Shown piece after piece: positions 10,976 to 21,731 of a stretch of DNA of 64,000 bases. Below the pieces are notes generated by a model that saw only the letters and a list, made by a program, of their open reading frames with translations, was not told the origin of the DNA and did not search any database. The position numbers and the translations under genes are program-made. Position 1 is the first letter of the stretch. Every line of letters starts with the position of its first letter. This DNA is from Loripinus fragilis. Lineage: Eukaryota > Mollusca > Bivalvia > Lucinida > Lucinidae. The stretch covers positions 42,207,716-42,271,715 of the forward strand of contig OZ026530.1 of NCBI GenBank assembly GCA_964019695.1. Direction: 5' to 3'.

Positions 10976-11534
10976 AGATACCGTAATTATTCTTATAAAC
11001 CCCCTAGGAACAGCAATAGTGGTAAGAAATGAACAAAATATACTGAGCTTCAGTTAAAAGTTACTGATATTTTGGAAAATATATTATACAGCTCTATGGC
11101 TACTTTTACGTTCATGTTTCTGGTCAATGACTTACTGGTTTGGATAGATAAAACAGTTTTACGAGCCCTGGAACTTGGTGCAAGTGATGCATGTGCTTTT
11201 CATGTTTTTCGCAGTTTTTAGGAATTTGGAATCGTCATTTTCAGAAGACAACATGCCAGTACATGCCCTTGACGTTTTCATTGAAAATGCTACTAATATA
11301 AGGCTTGAATTATCCCATTAAACACAAAAAGAGGATTAAACATTAAGGAAGCACCAAAAATTTGCATTATCCTATACAATGCAATGTAAACTACTGTGGT
11401 TAGTCAAGGAATGGGTACGTTTTATGCATTCGGATGTGATTGATACCGTTTTCCATAGTAGTGATTCATGGGACTCTATGCCATAAAATTGAGAGCTGAA
11501 GTATCCGCAGTTCTTCGTTCAGAATGAACTAAAT

Positions 11535-11780
11535 ATGAGCCTCAACATGAGATTTCCAACAATGTGGTATGTGTGACCAGTAAAGGCACAGACCTTCCTG
11601 CACATACACACAGTCTGATCAGAGCCTTTGCTAGTCGCTTGATGATTCCATAAATATTAAGCTTCTGACTGAACACCATTGGAGTTTCATAGCTTAAAAG
11701 GAGGCTGCAAAGGCTTGTCTGAGTCTACACTTTTCAAAATGCCACATTGTTGGAAATCACATGTCGCAGCTCAATTATTG
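11535..11780. mobile_element. Palindromic MITE (GATTTCCAACAATG family), copy 1
   Basis: Ends GAGATTTCCAACAATGTGG and CCACATTGTTGGAAATCACA in inverted order, with AGTCTGATCAGAGCCTTTGC inside. Other copies are at 15530, 22525 (inverse) and 52645. Confidence 0.85.
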
Positions 11781-11834
11781 TCCTATGTTAAGTGTATGGG
11801 ATTTACAAGTAACTTTTCATTGGTAGTTTACCTA

Positions 11835-12030
11835 TTAACCCTTAAAGTGCCAATCAGGACTGCAGCAGAGGACAAATTTTGCGACATCTTTCCCAATTTT
11901 CTATAAAAAATAAGGTATAATCATCTGCCAGAAGATTCTAATGAAATAATGCCTTATTTGTTATTTTTGATAATTTGCAAAATTTGAAACTGTTGTCTGC
12001 TGCAAATTATAGGTGGCACTTTATGGTTTA
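11835..12030. mobile_element. MITE with GTCTGCTGCAA ends, short form
   Basis: Starts AACCCTTAAAGTGCCAATCA and ends GTCTGCTGCAAATTATAGGT GGCACTTTATGG: an inverted pair related to the elements at 51885 and 61340. Confidence 0.6.
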
Positions 12031-12109
12031 AGCAACTGTGCACACTTGTAATTTTCTTAAAGTTTATACCCTCAGGGATAATTTTGGGATGAGAAATGGA
12101 TACATTTGC

Positions 12110-12110
12110 T

Positions 12111-12143
<33 letters not shown>
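12110..12143 (+). repeat. Uninterrupted poly-G tract of about 32 bases
   Basis: A run of G following TTGCT and ended by CAATAATC. Capable of G-quadruplex formation. Length in the assembly may be inaccurate. Confidence 0.9.
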
Positions 12144-12145
<2 letters not shown>

Positions 12146-12600
12146 ATAATCTCATTGAAATCGGGTAAATGGGTGACAATCTCTCAAACTTTTAAGTACT
12201 TATGCTTAAAATTCTCACTTGAGGCAAGAAATTTCTCACTGAATTTGGGTGACTGCGACATTTTTTCTCTCATAAAATTTGGAGCCAGAATTATTTCTGT
12301 ACTCTCTTTGAAAACAGATTGAAACTGTATGGAGTATCGACTTATAAAGTCTGATGTGATGTGATTTTTTTATTCATGTTGATATCTTTTTAAGTACATG
12401 TCCCAATAAAAACCTCGCGGGACTCGTGCGAGGTTCACACGGGAGGCACGCAAAATCCATGCGAGTTTTTAGTTTTTCTTCCGTGAAAAGGATTAAAAAT
12501 CCCCGCAAAACACAGGGTTTATAGAACCTTCCTGGCAACTGTACTGTACATTTACCAATCCTCTAAAATACTTTTTTTTCTTCTGCTATCTCAAGTTATA

Positions 12601-13316
12601 CTGACATCAGTCCTAGATGTTTATATTGTCACTATGAACCATACCAGCCACTACCATTCCACATCAATTATCTTTTGCTAACATTCCAGTCCAGATTTTA
12701 TTTTAAAAATCTGGACTAGAATGTTAGCATCAGATAATTGATGTGGAATGGTAGAAAATCTGAACTGGATTGTTAGCATATGATAATTGATGTGGAATGG
12801 TACAAAATCTGGATTGGATTGTTAGCATAAGATAATTGATGCAGAATGGTAGAAAATCTGGACTGGGTTGTAAGCATATGATAATTGATGTGGAATGGTA
12901 GAAAATCTGGACTGGAATGTTAGCATAAGATAATTGATGTGGAATGGTAGAAAATCTGGACTGGAATGTTAGCGTAAGATAATTGATGAGAAATGGTAGA
13001 AAATCTGGACTGGAATGTTAGTATAAGTTAATTGATGTGGAATGGTAGAAAATCTGGACAAGAATGTTAGTATAAGATAGTTGATGTGGAATGGTAGAAA
13101 ATCTGGACTAGTATGTTAGCATAAGATAATTGATGTGGAATGGTAGAAAATCTGGACTAGTATGTTAGCATAAGATAATTGATGTGGAATGGTAGAAAAT
13201 CTGAACTGGATTGTTAGCATATGATAATTGATGTGGAATTAGCATAAGATAAGATGGGAATGCTAGAGGTTAGTATGGATTCATAGGGATAATATAAACA
13301 CCTAGACTGATGTCAG
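12601..13316. mobile_element. TIR element carrying a 49-bp tandem array
   Basis: The ends are inverted copies: CTGACATCAGTCCTAGATGT TTATATTGTCACTATGA at left, and the inverse TCATAGGGATAATATAAACA CCTAGACTGATGTCAG at right. Inside are about 11 direct copies of a 49-bp unit (GATAATTGATGTGGAATGGT, AGAAAATCTGGACTGGAATG) from about 12709 to 13245. The first unit is preceded by an inverted copy, giving a 104-base hairpin at 12651-12754. No clear target duplication. The architecture resembles non-autonomous elements with internal tandem repeats known from bivalves. Confidence 0.88.
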
Positions 13317-13689
13317 TCTAGGGTGGGCTAATTAGGAGGGAGTGCTTATTGGTAGAAATATGATGTCACTTTTTTCCACAAAAAAAAGAGATTTTTTTAA
13401 TTTCTCCACAAAAACTCTACCTGTGATACTCATTAGAAGCACCCTGGGACACCTCAACTACTGTTTTGATGAGAATTGAATAATAATAATTAATAGTGTT
13501 GTGGCTGTCTGTGTTCTTTGTCTCTTCCTCATGATGCTGTTTGTTAGTATTAGGGCACTGAAAAATGAACTTAGACATAAGCCCGGCTTTTCCCCAGTGG
13601 TTACAAAATTTGAAATAACTGGTGAATAATTGGAGCTTTGATTGACTCTTTCCTTGCTACATGTTGCAGCTACTGTTGTCATCTGTTGA

Positions 13690-13935
13690 TAGCCTTTGTA
13701 AAAGTAAGTAAGGGTGCAAAGATCAGGAATCGATACAATCAAGTACCAAACCTGACCCAGGATACCAATGGGAAAGTAATAAACTCACAGTTAGACACCA
13801 CAAGGGAGAGCCAAGAGGTCAGCCCTTTCCCAGCAGGTGACCACAAGGCACATATAAACAGACGCGTACAAAGGCATAGCAAACACAAGACAGAATAAAC
13901 ATAAAAGATATTAAAGATCCACAAAAGAAGTACTG
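13690..13935. repeat. Dispersed repeat (AAGTAAGTAAGGGTGCAAAG family), copy 1
   Basis: AAGATCAGGAATCGATACAA, CCTGACCCAGGATACCA and GACCACAAGGC recur at 47145-47350 (same orientation) and, inverted, at 35410-35510. No coding potential. Confidence 0.7.
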
Positions 13936-14104
13936 CCTTGGAACGGTCAGCAAAATATTTTACTGGAGGGCTTAAACCAGTTTAACAGTGCACCAACCTC
14001 ACCCTTAGTTCAGATGTGTATACAGGACGTCAGTCTTGATCTAGATCCAAACCGTTTGACACTGATAATATTCCTGGAAACTGACAGATAAGAAAATATT
14101 TACA

Positions 14105-14250
14105 ATGTTTTGTTTGATTTGATTCTTTATGTCCCATCAACAATCCTTCAGTTAAAAGGGACGGGTCTTCCTGGGTTGAATCACACTAAGCTAGAAATAA
14201 ATGTGTCTTGCTAAAGGTCAACAAGGCAGTGATGCCGGTGAGGCTAGAAC
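14105..14250 (-). mobile_element. SINE family A, truncated
   Basis: The 3' two thirds (TTTGATTCTTTATGTCCCAT to GATGCCGGTGAGGCTAGAAC) without a tRNA-like head. Confidence 0.75.
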
Positions 14251-14284
14251 TATTTACAATGTGACAAGGATGAAGTGACCTCTA

Positions 14285-14625
14285 GAAAAGAGCGAGTAAT
14301 TAAAAATTAATTTTCTTATTTCTCAACCAAATAAATGTTGTGGGTACTCAAAAGAACCATCTCAATGAGATGGGTTTTTTTAGCAGTGTTTTCCACAAGC
14401 ACCAGCAGCCGGCGATTTCATCTGCTACTTGGAGCTGAGGAACTGGCTGCTTTAGTACAGAGCATACCTATTTCATTTAATTTTGTGACTATAACTCCTA
14501 CAATAATGGCTAAAGTACTGGCTACTTTGACAGCTTAAACTGTCTTCTTTACACAGTTTGAGCACCCAAAACAGATGATTAAACTAATGAATAAGAAAAT
14601 AATTACATTTTCACACATAAAAATT
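14285..14625. mobile_element. Hairpin element with an internal insertion
   Basis: B end AATTTTCTTATTTCTCAACC and the left stem arm AAGAACCATCTCAATGAGAT; about 160 bases are inserted before the right part TTGAGCACCCAAAACAG and the A side AAGAAAATAATTACATTTTC. The insert contains TGGCTACTTTGACAGC, similar to sequence at 19370. Confidence 0.75.
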
Positions 14626-14689
14626 CGGCCAACATGCATTTAGCTCATTTATGGGCGTAATTTTTTTTTATTTTTTCTTTATCTGTCAA

Positions 14690-14810
14690 TTAAAACATAG
14701 GTTTGGGGTTCTCATTAAGATGGTTTTTTGAGTACCCACATATATATTTTGGTTGAGAAATAAAATAAATTTTAGTTTCGCACTTAAACTTAAGGCCTGT
14801 ATGGTGATAC
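14690..14810. mobile_element. Hairpin element beside first coding exon of the left gene
   Basis: Decayed hairpin followed by TTTTGGTTGAGAAATAAAAT and CGCACTTAAACTTAAGGCCT (B end), which stops about 10 bases from the exon's donor. Here the B end faces the exon. Confidence 0.7.
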
Positions 14811-14814
14811 CTAC

Positions 14815-15244
14815 CAGCTACATCTGAGGTGGAAACACTGGACGGGCTGTCAGTAGGCTGTTTGTTCAACATACGATCCAACATAATCTGCCCATATTGC
14901 TGTAATAAAGTATTCTGTATAGCCCACGAGAGTGAACTGTCCCCACTTCCTGGGTTCTCAGCAGGTTTCACCGGAAGAGACATATTTTTTCCCTCCAAGA
15001 GAGCTGCAGCATCCAGAAGCCCCTTGTCGATATTGACCGCAGACTGTGGGTGCGCGTGTGCTGGCGGCGGGACCGGCATAGCTTGGGTGGTTACGGTAGC
15101 ATTATGGGCCTGTGGGGCGGTGATGGGAGGGGACATTGCTTGGGATGTCCAGATAGTTGGAGATCCAAGCCCGCCTGCCACAATTGTCGATACGTCTTTG
15201 CTTGAGTTTGTAGTGTGCTCATCTTTTAAGGACGCTGTTTCCAT
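14815..15244 (-). CDS. Unrecognised Ser/Ala/Gln-rich protein, first coding exon
   Basis: The minus-strand ORF starts at ATG 15244 (METASLKDEHTTNSSKDVST) and ends at donor GTAGGTAT (GT at 14814-14813), 430 nt, leaving in phase 1. A stop lies upstream in frame (about 15290), so this ATG is the likely start; a few codons before it (DFDGSWKD) are also open and an acceptor there cannot be excluded. The exon encodes a Thr/Pro/Ala-rich stretch (PITAPQAHNATVTTQAMPVP), then KGLLDAAALLEGK and a likely helix LSWAIQNTLLQQYGQIMLDR. No known domain was recognised. Phase 1 joins exon 2 to give DVA|A|ATSQIAAVLAS. The opposite-strand ORF here is a shadow. Confidence 0.75.
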
Positions 15245-15529
15245 GTCTTTCCAGGAGCCGTCAAAGTCTACCGCTGCTGTCTTCTATTGTGCATCAGCAA
15301 CGGATGCCCATAAAATGTTTGCAATCTACACTGATGAATATCGTCTTCCATAATCTAGTTTCTCTGGCGTTTTAAATTGACAGTTTCGTTTATATATCAC
15401 AGTTACAATTCAGCAGAAACAAAGTGACTTGTTTTGATTGATATAAAAGCCCACAACTCTTTGCCTTCTTTTCTCATTGGCACCATGGCATTATCTCCCC
15501 TGCAAATGTAAAAGATCTATATATGAGCC

Positions 15530-15755
15530 GAGACATGAGATTTCCAACAATGTGGTATCTGCGACCAGCAAAGGCTCAGACCAGCCTGTGCATACACGCA
15601 GTCTGATCAGAGCCTTTGCTAGTTGCTTGAATATTCTATGACTGTTAATCTACTGACGGAACATCATTAGGAGTTTCTAAGCTTAAAAGGGGGCTGCACA
15701 GGCTTGTCAATCAAAATGCAGCATTGTTGGAAATCACATGTTGTGGCTCAATTAT
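15530..15755. mobile_element. Palindromic MITE (GATTTCCAACAATG family), copy 2
   Basis: GAGATTTCCAACAATGTGGT to GCATTGTTGGAAATCACATG, with CAGTCTGATCAGAGCCTTTG inside. It lies about 290 bases upstream of the minus-gene start codon. Confidence 0.85.
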
Positions 15756-15759
15756 GCAG

Positions 15760-16855
15760 ATACTATAGCCTTATTGCACCTTTCAATGACTTTCCAATGT
15801 TTTACATCAAATATCTCACACTGCACAATTTTTAAGTGCAAATGCATGATGGTGCAATAAGAAAGTTATTGTATGGTTTGTACGGGAGATAATCCACTTC
15901 CTAAAGCTTGAGGATTATCTATACAGATGCACAAACACTCCATGCCATAAGCTGTGGACTGAAATCTGTGAGATAAACCAAATTTTTAAGGGAGATTTGA
16001 TAAAATTCTGTGAGATTTTCACAAAAATCACTGGAACTCCAAAAAAAAAAAAAAAGCTTTTATTTTAATGTAAGAAACTTGTGATAAACATAATAAAGTG
16101 TGATTTATGAGTATTTCTTTTTTAAATGTATTTTTAGATGGTCTGAAAATTCTGTGAGATTTGAAAATCTTATGAGAATTGGCTTTCAGAAGGGCCAAAT
16201 TCTGTGAGATTTTATCTCACAGTGTGAAGGTATGGCACGTTTGTATTGAATATAACTAACACTTTTTTTCTCATTGGCTCGTCTCTTTGACCATAATGAG
16301 ACAGAGATGGCTATATCCATTTGTAATTTGATCAATGAGAAAACAAAATCATAGCATGCATAGCAGGTTTTTATTTATCAATGTTACTTATTATTCAGGG
16401 CTCAACTTGCCATTAGAGCCATTAAATGTAGCTATTTCCTATTAAAAATGTAGAGTGGCATTGGCTTAAAGTGCAGTCTAGGTGGTAATATTTGAGTAAC
16501 AGTGTATTTTGATCAGCTTTTGTATTTTCAAATATTGCTTTTATTATTCCTTCACACTTTATTAATGTGCCATATTTTACTCATCGGCTACTAGATTTTT
16601 CAAATTAATTACCATCCAGGTATGAGACAGTTTGGACCCAGATCAGGCCTGACATTTTGTCAGGTCTGACACTTTGTCGGGTCTGATCTCTGTCCAAACT
16701 GTTTGAAAAGGTTATCAGCAGGCTATAAAACTCGCCATTAGCAGGCAAAGAGTTAAATACAAAACAACTTCTGGCTCAAACCTTGACTTAAGTTAATTTC
16801 ATTTGGCTCCAACTTTTTTTCCATTTGGCTATACTAAGGTCAAGAAAAACAATAT
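15760..16855. other. Intergenic stretch with small palindromes
   Basis: Contains inverted TTCTGTGAGATTT motifs (15995-16215) and a palindrome TTTGGACCCAGATCAGGCCT … TCTGTCCAAACTGTTT (16628-16706), related to sequences at 2165 and 37615. No gene recognised. Confidence 0.55.
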
Positions 16856-16859
16856 AAAA

Positions 16860-19105
16860 CTAGAATTGTCAGAGGATCTGACTACATGTATAGCCCCGCT
16901 GCATCGCTTTTCATGCTATAAAAATAACAAGTGTGCATAAAAATCCTCGCTTTTCATGCTATAAAAATAACAAGTGTGCATAAAAATCCCAATCAACATC
17001 AATCAAGGGCCATAACTCTGCTGCTAATTGGCAAAAAAAACACATTGATGTTGTCAATCATCAATGCATATACAAAACTTGGTAAAATTCTGTCCATTTA
17101 TTCTTAAGATACTGAGCGGGAAATGAAGTTCTAACACCAATCAAGAGTCATAACTCCTGTTATGGTTTGGGAAAAATACCTGATAACAATTCCAACCTAA
17201 ATCTTCATGTACATTGTATAAAATTTGGTCAAGTTCTGTCCATTTGTTCTAACATAAATTCTAACATAAATCAAGGGTCAGAGCAGAACTAAAATTCTGA
17301 TGTCAATCAAGGTCCGTAACCCTGTTACAGATGTGTGATAAATTATGCATAACAATCCTAACCTAGATCCAAGGTTGGCAATCAACCGGTCAATATGCAT
17401 ATTGACCAGACCAGTGGTCAATACTGGTTTTAACCAGTCATTACTGGTCGATTGGTGGTCAATTGGTCAATTGAAAAAAAACATGGTCGATGTGAAGATA
17501 CTTAGCATTAATTATCCCATTTTACTAGATTCTATAAACAGATTTAAAATTGTTTCAATATAAGATAATACAGGCTGTTTCATGCCTTGCTATTGCTTTA
17601 AAAAATATATTACTAATTATTTAAAATAGGCCGTAAAACAAACAAAAATGAAATGTCAATAGTTTTAGATCTTCAGTCTCAATCAAACTGAATCATTACC
17701 GCAACTTTCAGTTTAAAATTTAGACTTTTAACTTTTTTTCTATTCACTGTTAATAAAAAAAAGTAAAGCAAATGCAAGTAATAAATTAACTAAATTAAAA
17801 AAAAAAGTTCTAGCTTTTTCAGTCATAAAATATTAAATTCAGTGACTAATTAAATGAAAATCAATCAATACTTCAAATTGATCATCAAAGAGGTCATCAT
17901 GTACGAATTAGTCATTGCTCTGTTAGTTAAAATGCAAATTGAATTGGCTGGTCGCCTGAAAAAACAAAGGTGTGAAACTGGTAAAGTAAACACTAACTGT
18001 TGAGTAATATATCAAGGAGTTAATTTTAACTTTAATTACCCCAGAACAAACAAAAGTGTCAAAATACTTGAAATGTCTCTCAGACTGAAGAAGGTGTGTC
18101 CAGTTTATAAGACCTATCCAATCACTGAGCTTAAAACGCATTGACTAATTATCTGGCACCTGTGTTAATACGGAGGTGTGAAACTGGTCATTCTGTTATC
18201 TGCTGTTATTAGTTAAGTTAATAATATAACCAGTGTCATAAATTATTGTTATTGTCTCAAAATGATGAAAAATGACCCTGTTAGGCTGTATAGTTATTCT
18301 ATTCTGCCCTTGATGATTAAAACAGAATACAATGTTTAATGTGTTAGGTGCCTGGACTGTAATGCAGAAGTCAGTGATAAGGTGAGAAGAGCCCTTGGCA
18401 GGAACAAAACAGTATTTTTTTCTTTTTTCAATGAAAAGAACAAAAAAGTTTGAGCTTATGTCTCAATCCACGTGTAAAACAGGCTTAAACAGCCCCATAA
18501 AATTTTCAATCGACCACTCAGATTCGTATTGACCAGTATTGACCACTTTTTGGCATATTGACCGGGGCGGTTTTAACCGGTTAAAACCGCCGGTTAAAAC
18601 CAGGGGTGGTTTCGACCGCCCAACCTTGCCTAGATCTTTTCCATACATGTATGAAAGCATATATAAAATTTTTGGTGAAATTCTGTATGTCAATTTGTTC
18701 TCAAGATATTGAGTGGAAACAAAACTCTGACATGAATAAAGGGCCATAACTATGTTACAAATGTACAAAAAGTTATGCGTAATAATCCCAACCTAGATCT
18801 TGTCAATATGAATGCGCATATAAAATTTGGTGAATTTCTGTCAATTTGTTCTGAGAGATATTCAGCGGAAATAAAATTCTGACAGCAATCAAGGACCAAA
18901 GCTCTATTACAAATGCCTGCAAAATGAGGTGTAACAATCCAGACCTAGATCTTATTGATAGCAAAGCATATTCAAAATTTGGTGTAATTCTATCAATTTG
19001 TTCTGAAGACATTGAGCGGAAACAAAATTAGGACGGAGGGACGGACAGGATGATGGACAATCCCAAAAACAGCATAGCCCCCTCTTTTCCAAAGCAGGGC
19101 TATAA
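16860..19105. repeat. Dispersed repeat with ~190-base internal periodicity
   Basis: Repeated modules of CAAGGGCCATAACTCTG, AACCTAGATCTTGTCAAT and AAATTTGGTGAAATTCTGTC, ending in GGACGGAGGGACGGACAGGA … CTTTTCCAAAGCAGGGCTAT. Such arrays are common in mollusc genomes. Interrupted by the hAT-like element at 17370-18628. Confidence 0.75.
17370..18628. mobile_element. Non-autonomous hAT-like element with 8-bp target duplication
   Basis: Starts CAAGGTTGGCAATCAACCGG and ends CGACCGCCCAACCTTG. Both sides carry CCTAGATC (17362-17369 and 18629-18636), an 8-bp target duplication typical of hAT transposons. Sub-terminal regions are rich in GACCAGT/ACTGGTC and TTAACCGG motifs in both orientations. No transposase could be recognised in the interior. 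Confidence 0.88.
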
Positions 19106-19138
19106 TGATGTATAGATACACTTTCTGTTTTTCCATTT

Positions 19139-19230
19139 AGGAGTGCGCATGGTGTAGTGGATTATGTCACTTGCCTTGTTCCCAAGGGTTGCTCTTTAGT
19201 TTGATCCCTTGCTCCACCAGTAAGTCAGAT
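19139..19230 (+). mobile_element. tRNA-like SINE head, family D
   Basis: GGTGTAGTGGATTATGTCAC (A-box-like) and TAGTTTGATCCCTTGCTCCA (B-box-like) with no matching acceptor stem. A weak call. Confidence 0.4.
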
Positions 19231-19784
19231 GAGACTTTAATATGTGGCCATGTCTTCTGATATGTTTTAAACATTTGTTCAGCAGTTCAAGATAATATGC
19301 ATCAAGCAAGCAAGTTTTGCTTTAACCAGTGTTTTCGTTAAGAGGCGGCAGCCGGCAAAAATAGCCACCTACTTTGCCTTCTGTGCCAGCTACTTTGATA
19401 GATTTGGTCCTTAGGTTATACTATAAAGCAGTGAATTTGGCCAGGTTCCTGACAATGTTTGCCGGCTACTCCAAAACTTAGAGAAATCCCTGCTTTAACC
19501 CTATGCAGACTGGAAACCCGTAAACAGGTAATTTTGCAACCGGTGAAGACCCAGATGAAATGTCACATGTGGCATTTCATTAGGGTTTGCACTGTTTGCC
19601 AAGACAAAATTGATCTTCATGCCAAGAGAAATTCAGTTTTTTGTAACAATATCTTTTTGGAAATTATAACCTGTGACCCCTATTTACATTGTACATTTAT
19701 GTACATTGGACCATCCTGACTTGTCTGCATCAAACTTCATGGATAAGTCCAGGACTTTAGTCAAGATTGCGTAACAGAAAAACA

Positions 19785-19945
19785 ACTTTCTTATTTCTCA
19801 ACCAAAACATATGTTGTGGGTACTCAAATGCACCATCTCGATGAGACGGTTCTTTTGAGCACCAAAAACATATGCTAAAAATTATGTGTAAGAAAATACT
19901 TACAATTTTACGCTGAAATTTTTTGTTCATCTAAAGCTGTGAAGT
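19785..19945. mobile_element. Hairpin element (left of a bracketed 65-bp segment)
   Basis: B end CTTATTTCTCAACCAAAACA, stem, AGAAAATACTTACAATTTTA CGCTGAAATT and A end CATCTAAAGCTGTG. Confidence 0.85.
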
Positions 19946-20011
19946 CCATTGGTCTAACGAGGGTATATTTGGCAGTTTATTTCCAAACTGAAGAGTGAAT
20001 TCACAGGTTTA

Positions 20012-20195
20012 GATAAACAAATTTTTTCAGCGTAAAATTGTAAATATTTTCTTATCCATTTATTTTTATATATGTTTTGGGTGCTCAAAAGAACCGTCTC
20101 ATTGAGACGGTTCTTTTGAGTACCCACAACATATATTTCGGTTGAGAAATAAGAAAATTAAATTTTCATTACGCACTCTTAACTTAAGTCCTGGT
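20012..20195. mobile_element. Hairpin element (right of a bracketed 65-bp segment)
   Basis: A end CAGGTTTAGATAAACAAATT, TTCAGCGTAAAATTGTAAAT, stem AAGAACCGTCTCATTGAGAC, GAGAAATAAGAAAATTAAAT and B end CGCACTCTTAACTTAAGTCC. One of the most complete copies and a good reference for the family. Confidence 0.9.
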
Positions 20196-20199
20196 GAAG

Positions 20200-21570
20200 T
20201 TCAGGTCAGACATGACAAACTAGTGGTGGTACCTTCCTTCTGTTACATGGATGAAATGAATTTTGCTGCTGGGGGCTGTGAGCTGGCCACAGGCCTCATG
20301 GGAAAACCTTCTGGAAGTAGTTCAGGAAGCTGCTGCCTCTTCTACATCCTGCTATGGTGCTACCTCCCATACAAGACCTCACTTTAACTTACAATGGCTG
20401 TGTGTACAGCTCATGCGTGCAGTGTGATGCTCCATGCCTTGCCATTAAATGGAAGGAGAAATATGATGCCGTGTAGTAGATTGTCACCACAGCTTGCGGA
20501 ATGAAAATGAGTCTCCCTCCCACTTCTCCCTGGGTCCCATTTAGGGGGAAATTTCGGCCCCTAGGGCCATTAATTCTCCCTAGCCACCCCCTAACTTATT
20601 CTCGAATGCCAGTGAAACAACAACTTAAACAATTAACCGAGTCACTATCTTTGAACAGCAACTGGAGCCACAGGGGGGCTTAATTTTACTGGATAACTTT
20701 CTGTACTGAATATGAGCTCTTTAGGTCCAGTAATGGTAGATAATGAATAGTTAAAAAATTGGACATCTTACTTGATGGGATAATTGGTTGTGAGCATTTG
20801 AAGCTGTGTGATAAAAGAAAACGCCTTTTCATGTGTGCTGGCTCAAATGAAGAATTGAAGATTAAATTCAGGTGTTAATTAATTTAGGCTACTGATTGAT
20901 AAAACAACTTTTACTACTGGTTTCAGCTGTATAAATGGTCCGAAATAAATTTAGACCAATGGTAATTATATATATGCCAAATATGCAGACAGTTAAAAAA
21001 AAACAATAACACGTACAGAATAAAACAGACAAACTGAGCTGTCAAAGTTTTATAAACACCTTATAAATGGTCTTTTCAATGTTTAACTTCAACGCCAATT
21101 ACAGAAACACAATAGAATTGCTATGGTTTGTGTGAAGTGGACCAAGACATCAATAAATACACAGCGGTTTACAATGCACCAGACATATTGATAAACCAAC
21201 GAAGGTCATATACACTGCACCGCGAAATGCATCCCCGGTGCACACAACTGCAACTCACACAAATTAACACCCAATTAGACCCAATTAACACTCAAGTTAC
21301 GATCAATCAGAACCCTGTCCTCCAGACTAACCCTGTCTAATTGCACCTATCCAGCGGTAAAGCTTTAAAAATCGAGAAAATTCATGTATATTCTATATAT
21401 GTCCCGCATGTAGGTTTCCTCATGTACATTCCTGTAACTTGACCCCGAATCTGTCTGGCCCATGTACGCAGGCTCGAAAATACCGGAAACACTTCCCAAC
21501 ACGGAAATTAAAATACCTGTCCATGCTGGATTTCAAATAAGAATAGTATTAAGCAACAGTTAGCTTCTTC
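20200..21570. other. Intergenic stretch, no gene recognised
   Basis: Includes a GAGTCTCCCTCCCACTTCTC … CCCATTTAGGGG stretch (20500-20600) whose inverse resembles 63490-63560, so it is a dispersed element. The short ORFs have no recognisable product. Confidence 0.5.
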
Positions 21571-21574
21571 TTAC

Positions 21575-21730
21575 CTCAGCAAAAGTCCGAAATTACCATG
21601 TAAATCGACGCAGACATAACAGACCTTGCATTTTTCTACATGTTCCGGAAATAGCACACGTTCGATAAATGCCACTGTCTACAAAACAGTTATGTCAGAG
21701 TTTCCTCCCTTGGAAACCGAGACGTAATAT
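21575..21730 (-). promoter_or_regulatory. Candidate untranslated first exon and promoter of the left gene
   Basis: On the minus strand, TTTTGCTGAG|GTAAGAAG at 21575 is a near-consensus donor, preceded by about 150 bases with several CpG dinucleotides that look unlike the surrounding repeats. It lies 6.3 kb upstream of the ATG exon of the minus-strand gene. The assignment is inference only. Confidence 0.3.
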
Positions 21731-21731
21731 A

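Noticed and set aside
12038..12322. ORF with a poly-Gly run
   Set aside because: The run is a homopolymeric G tract in non-coding sequence; no splice signals or codon bias.
14829..15353. Plus-strand ORF of 174 codons
   Set aside because: It overlaps the minus-strand exon with correct phase and donor, and its composition (Cys/Gly-rich, no motif) fits an antisense shadow.
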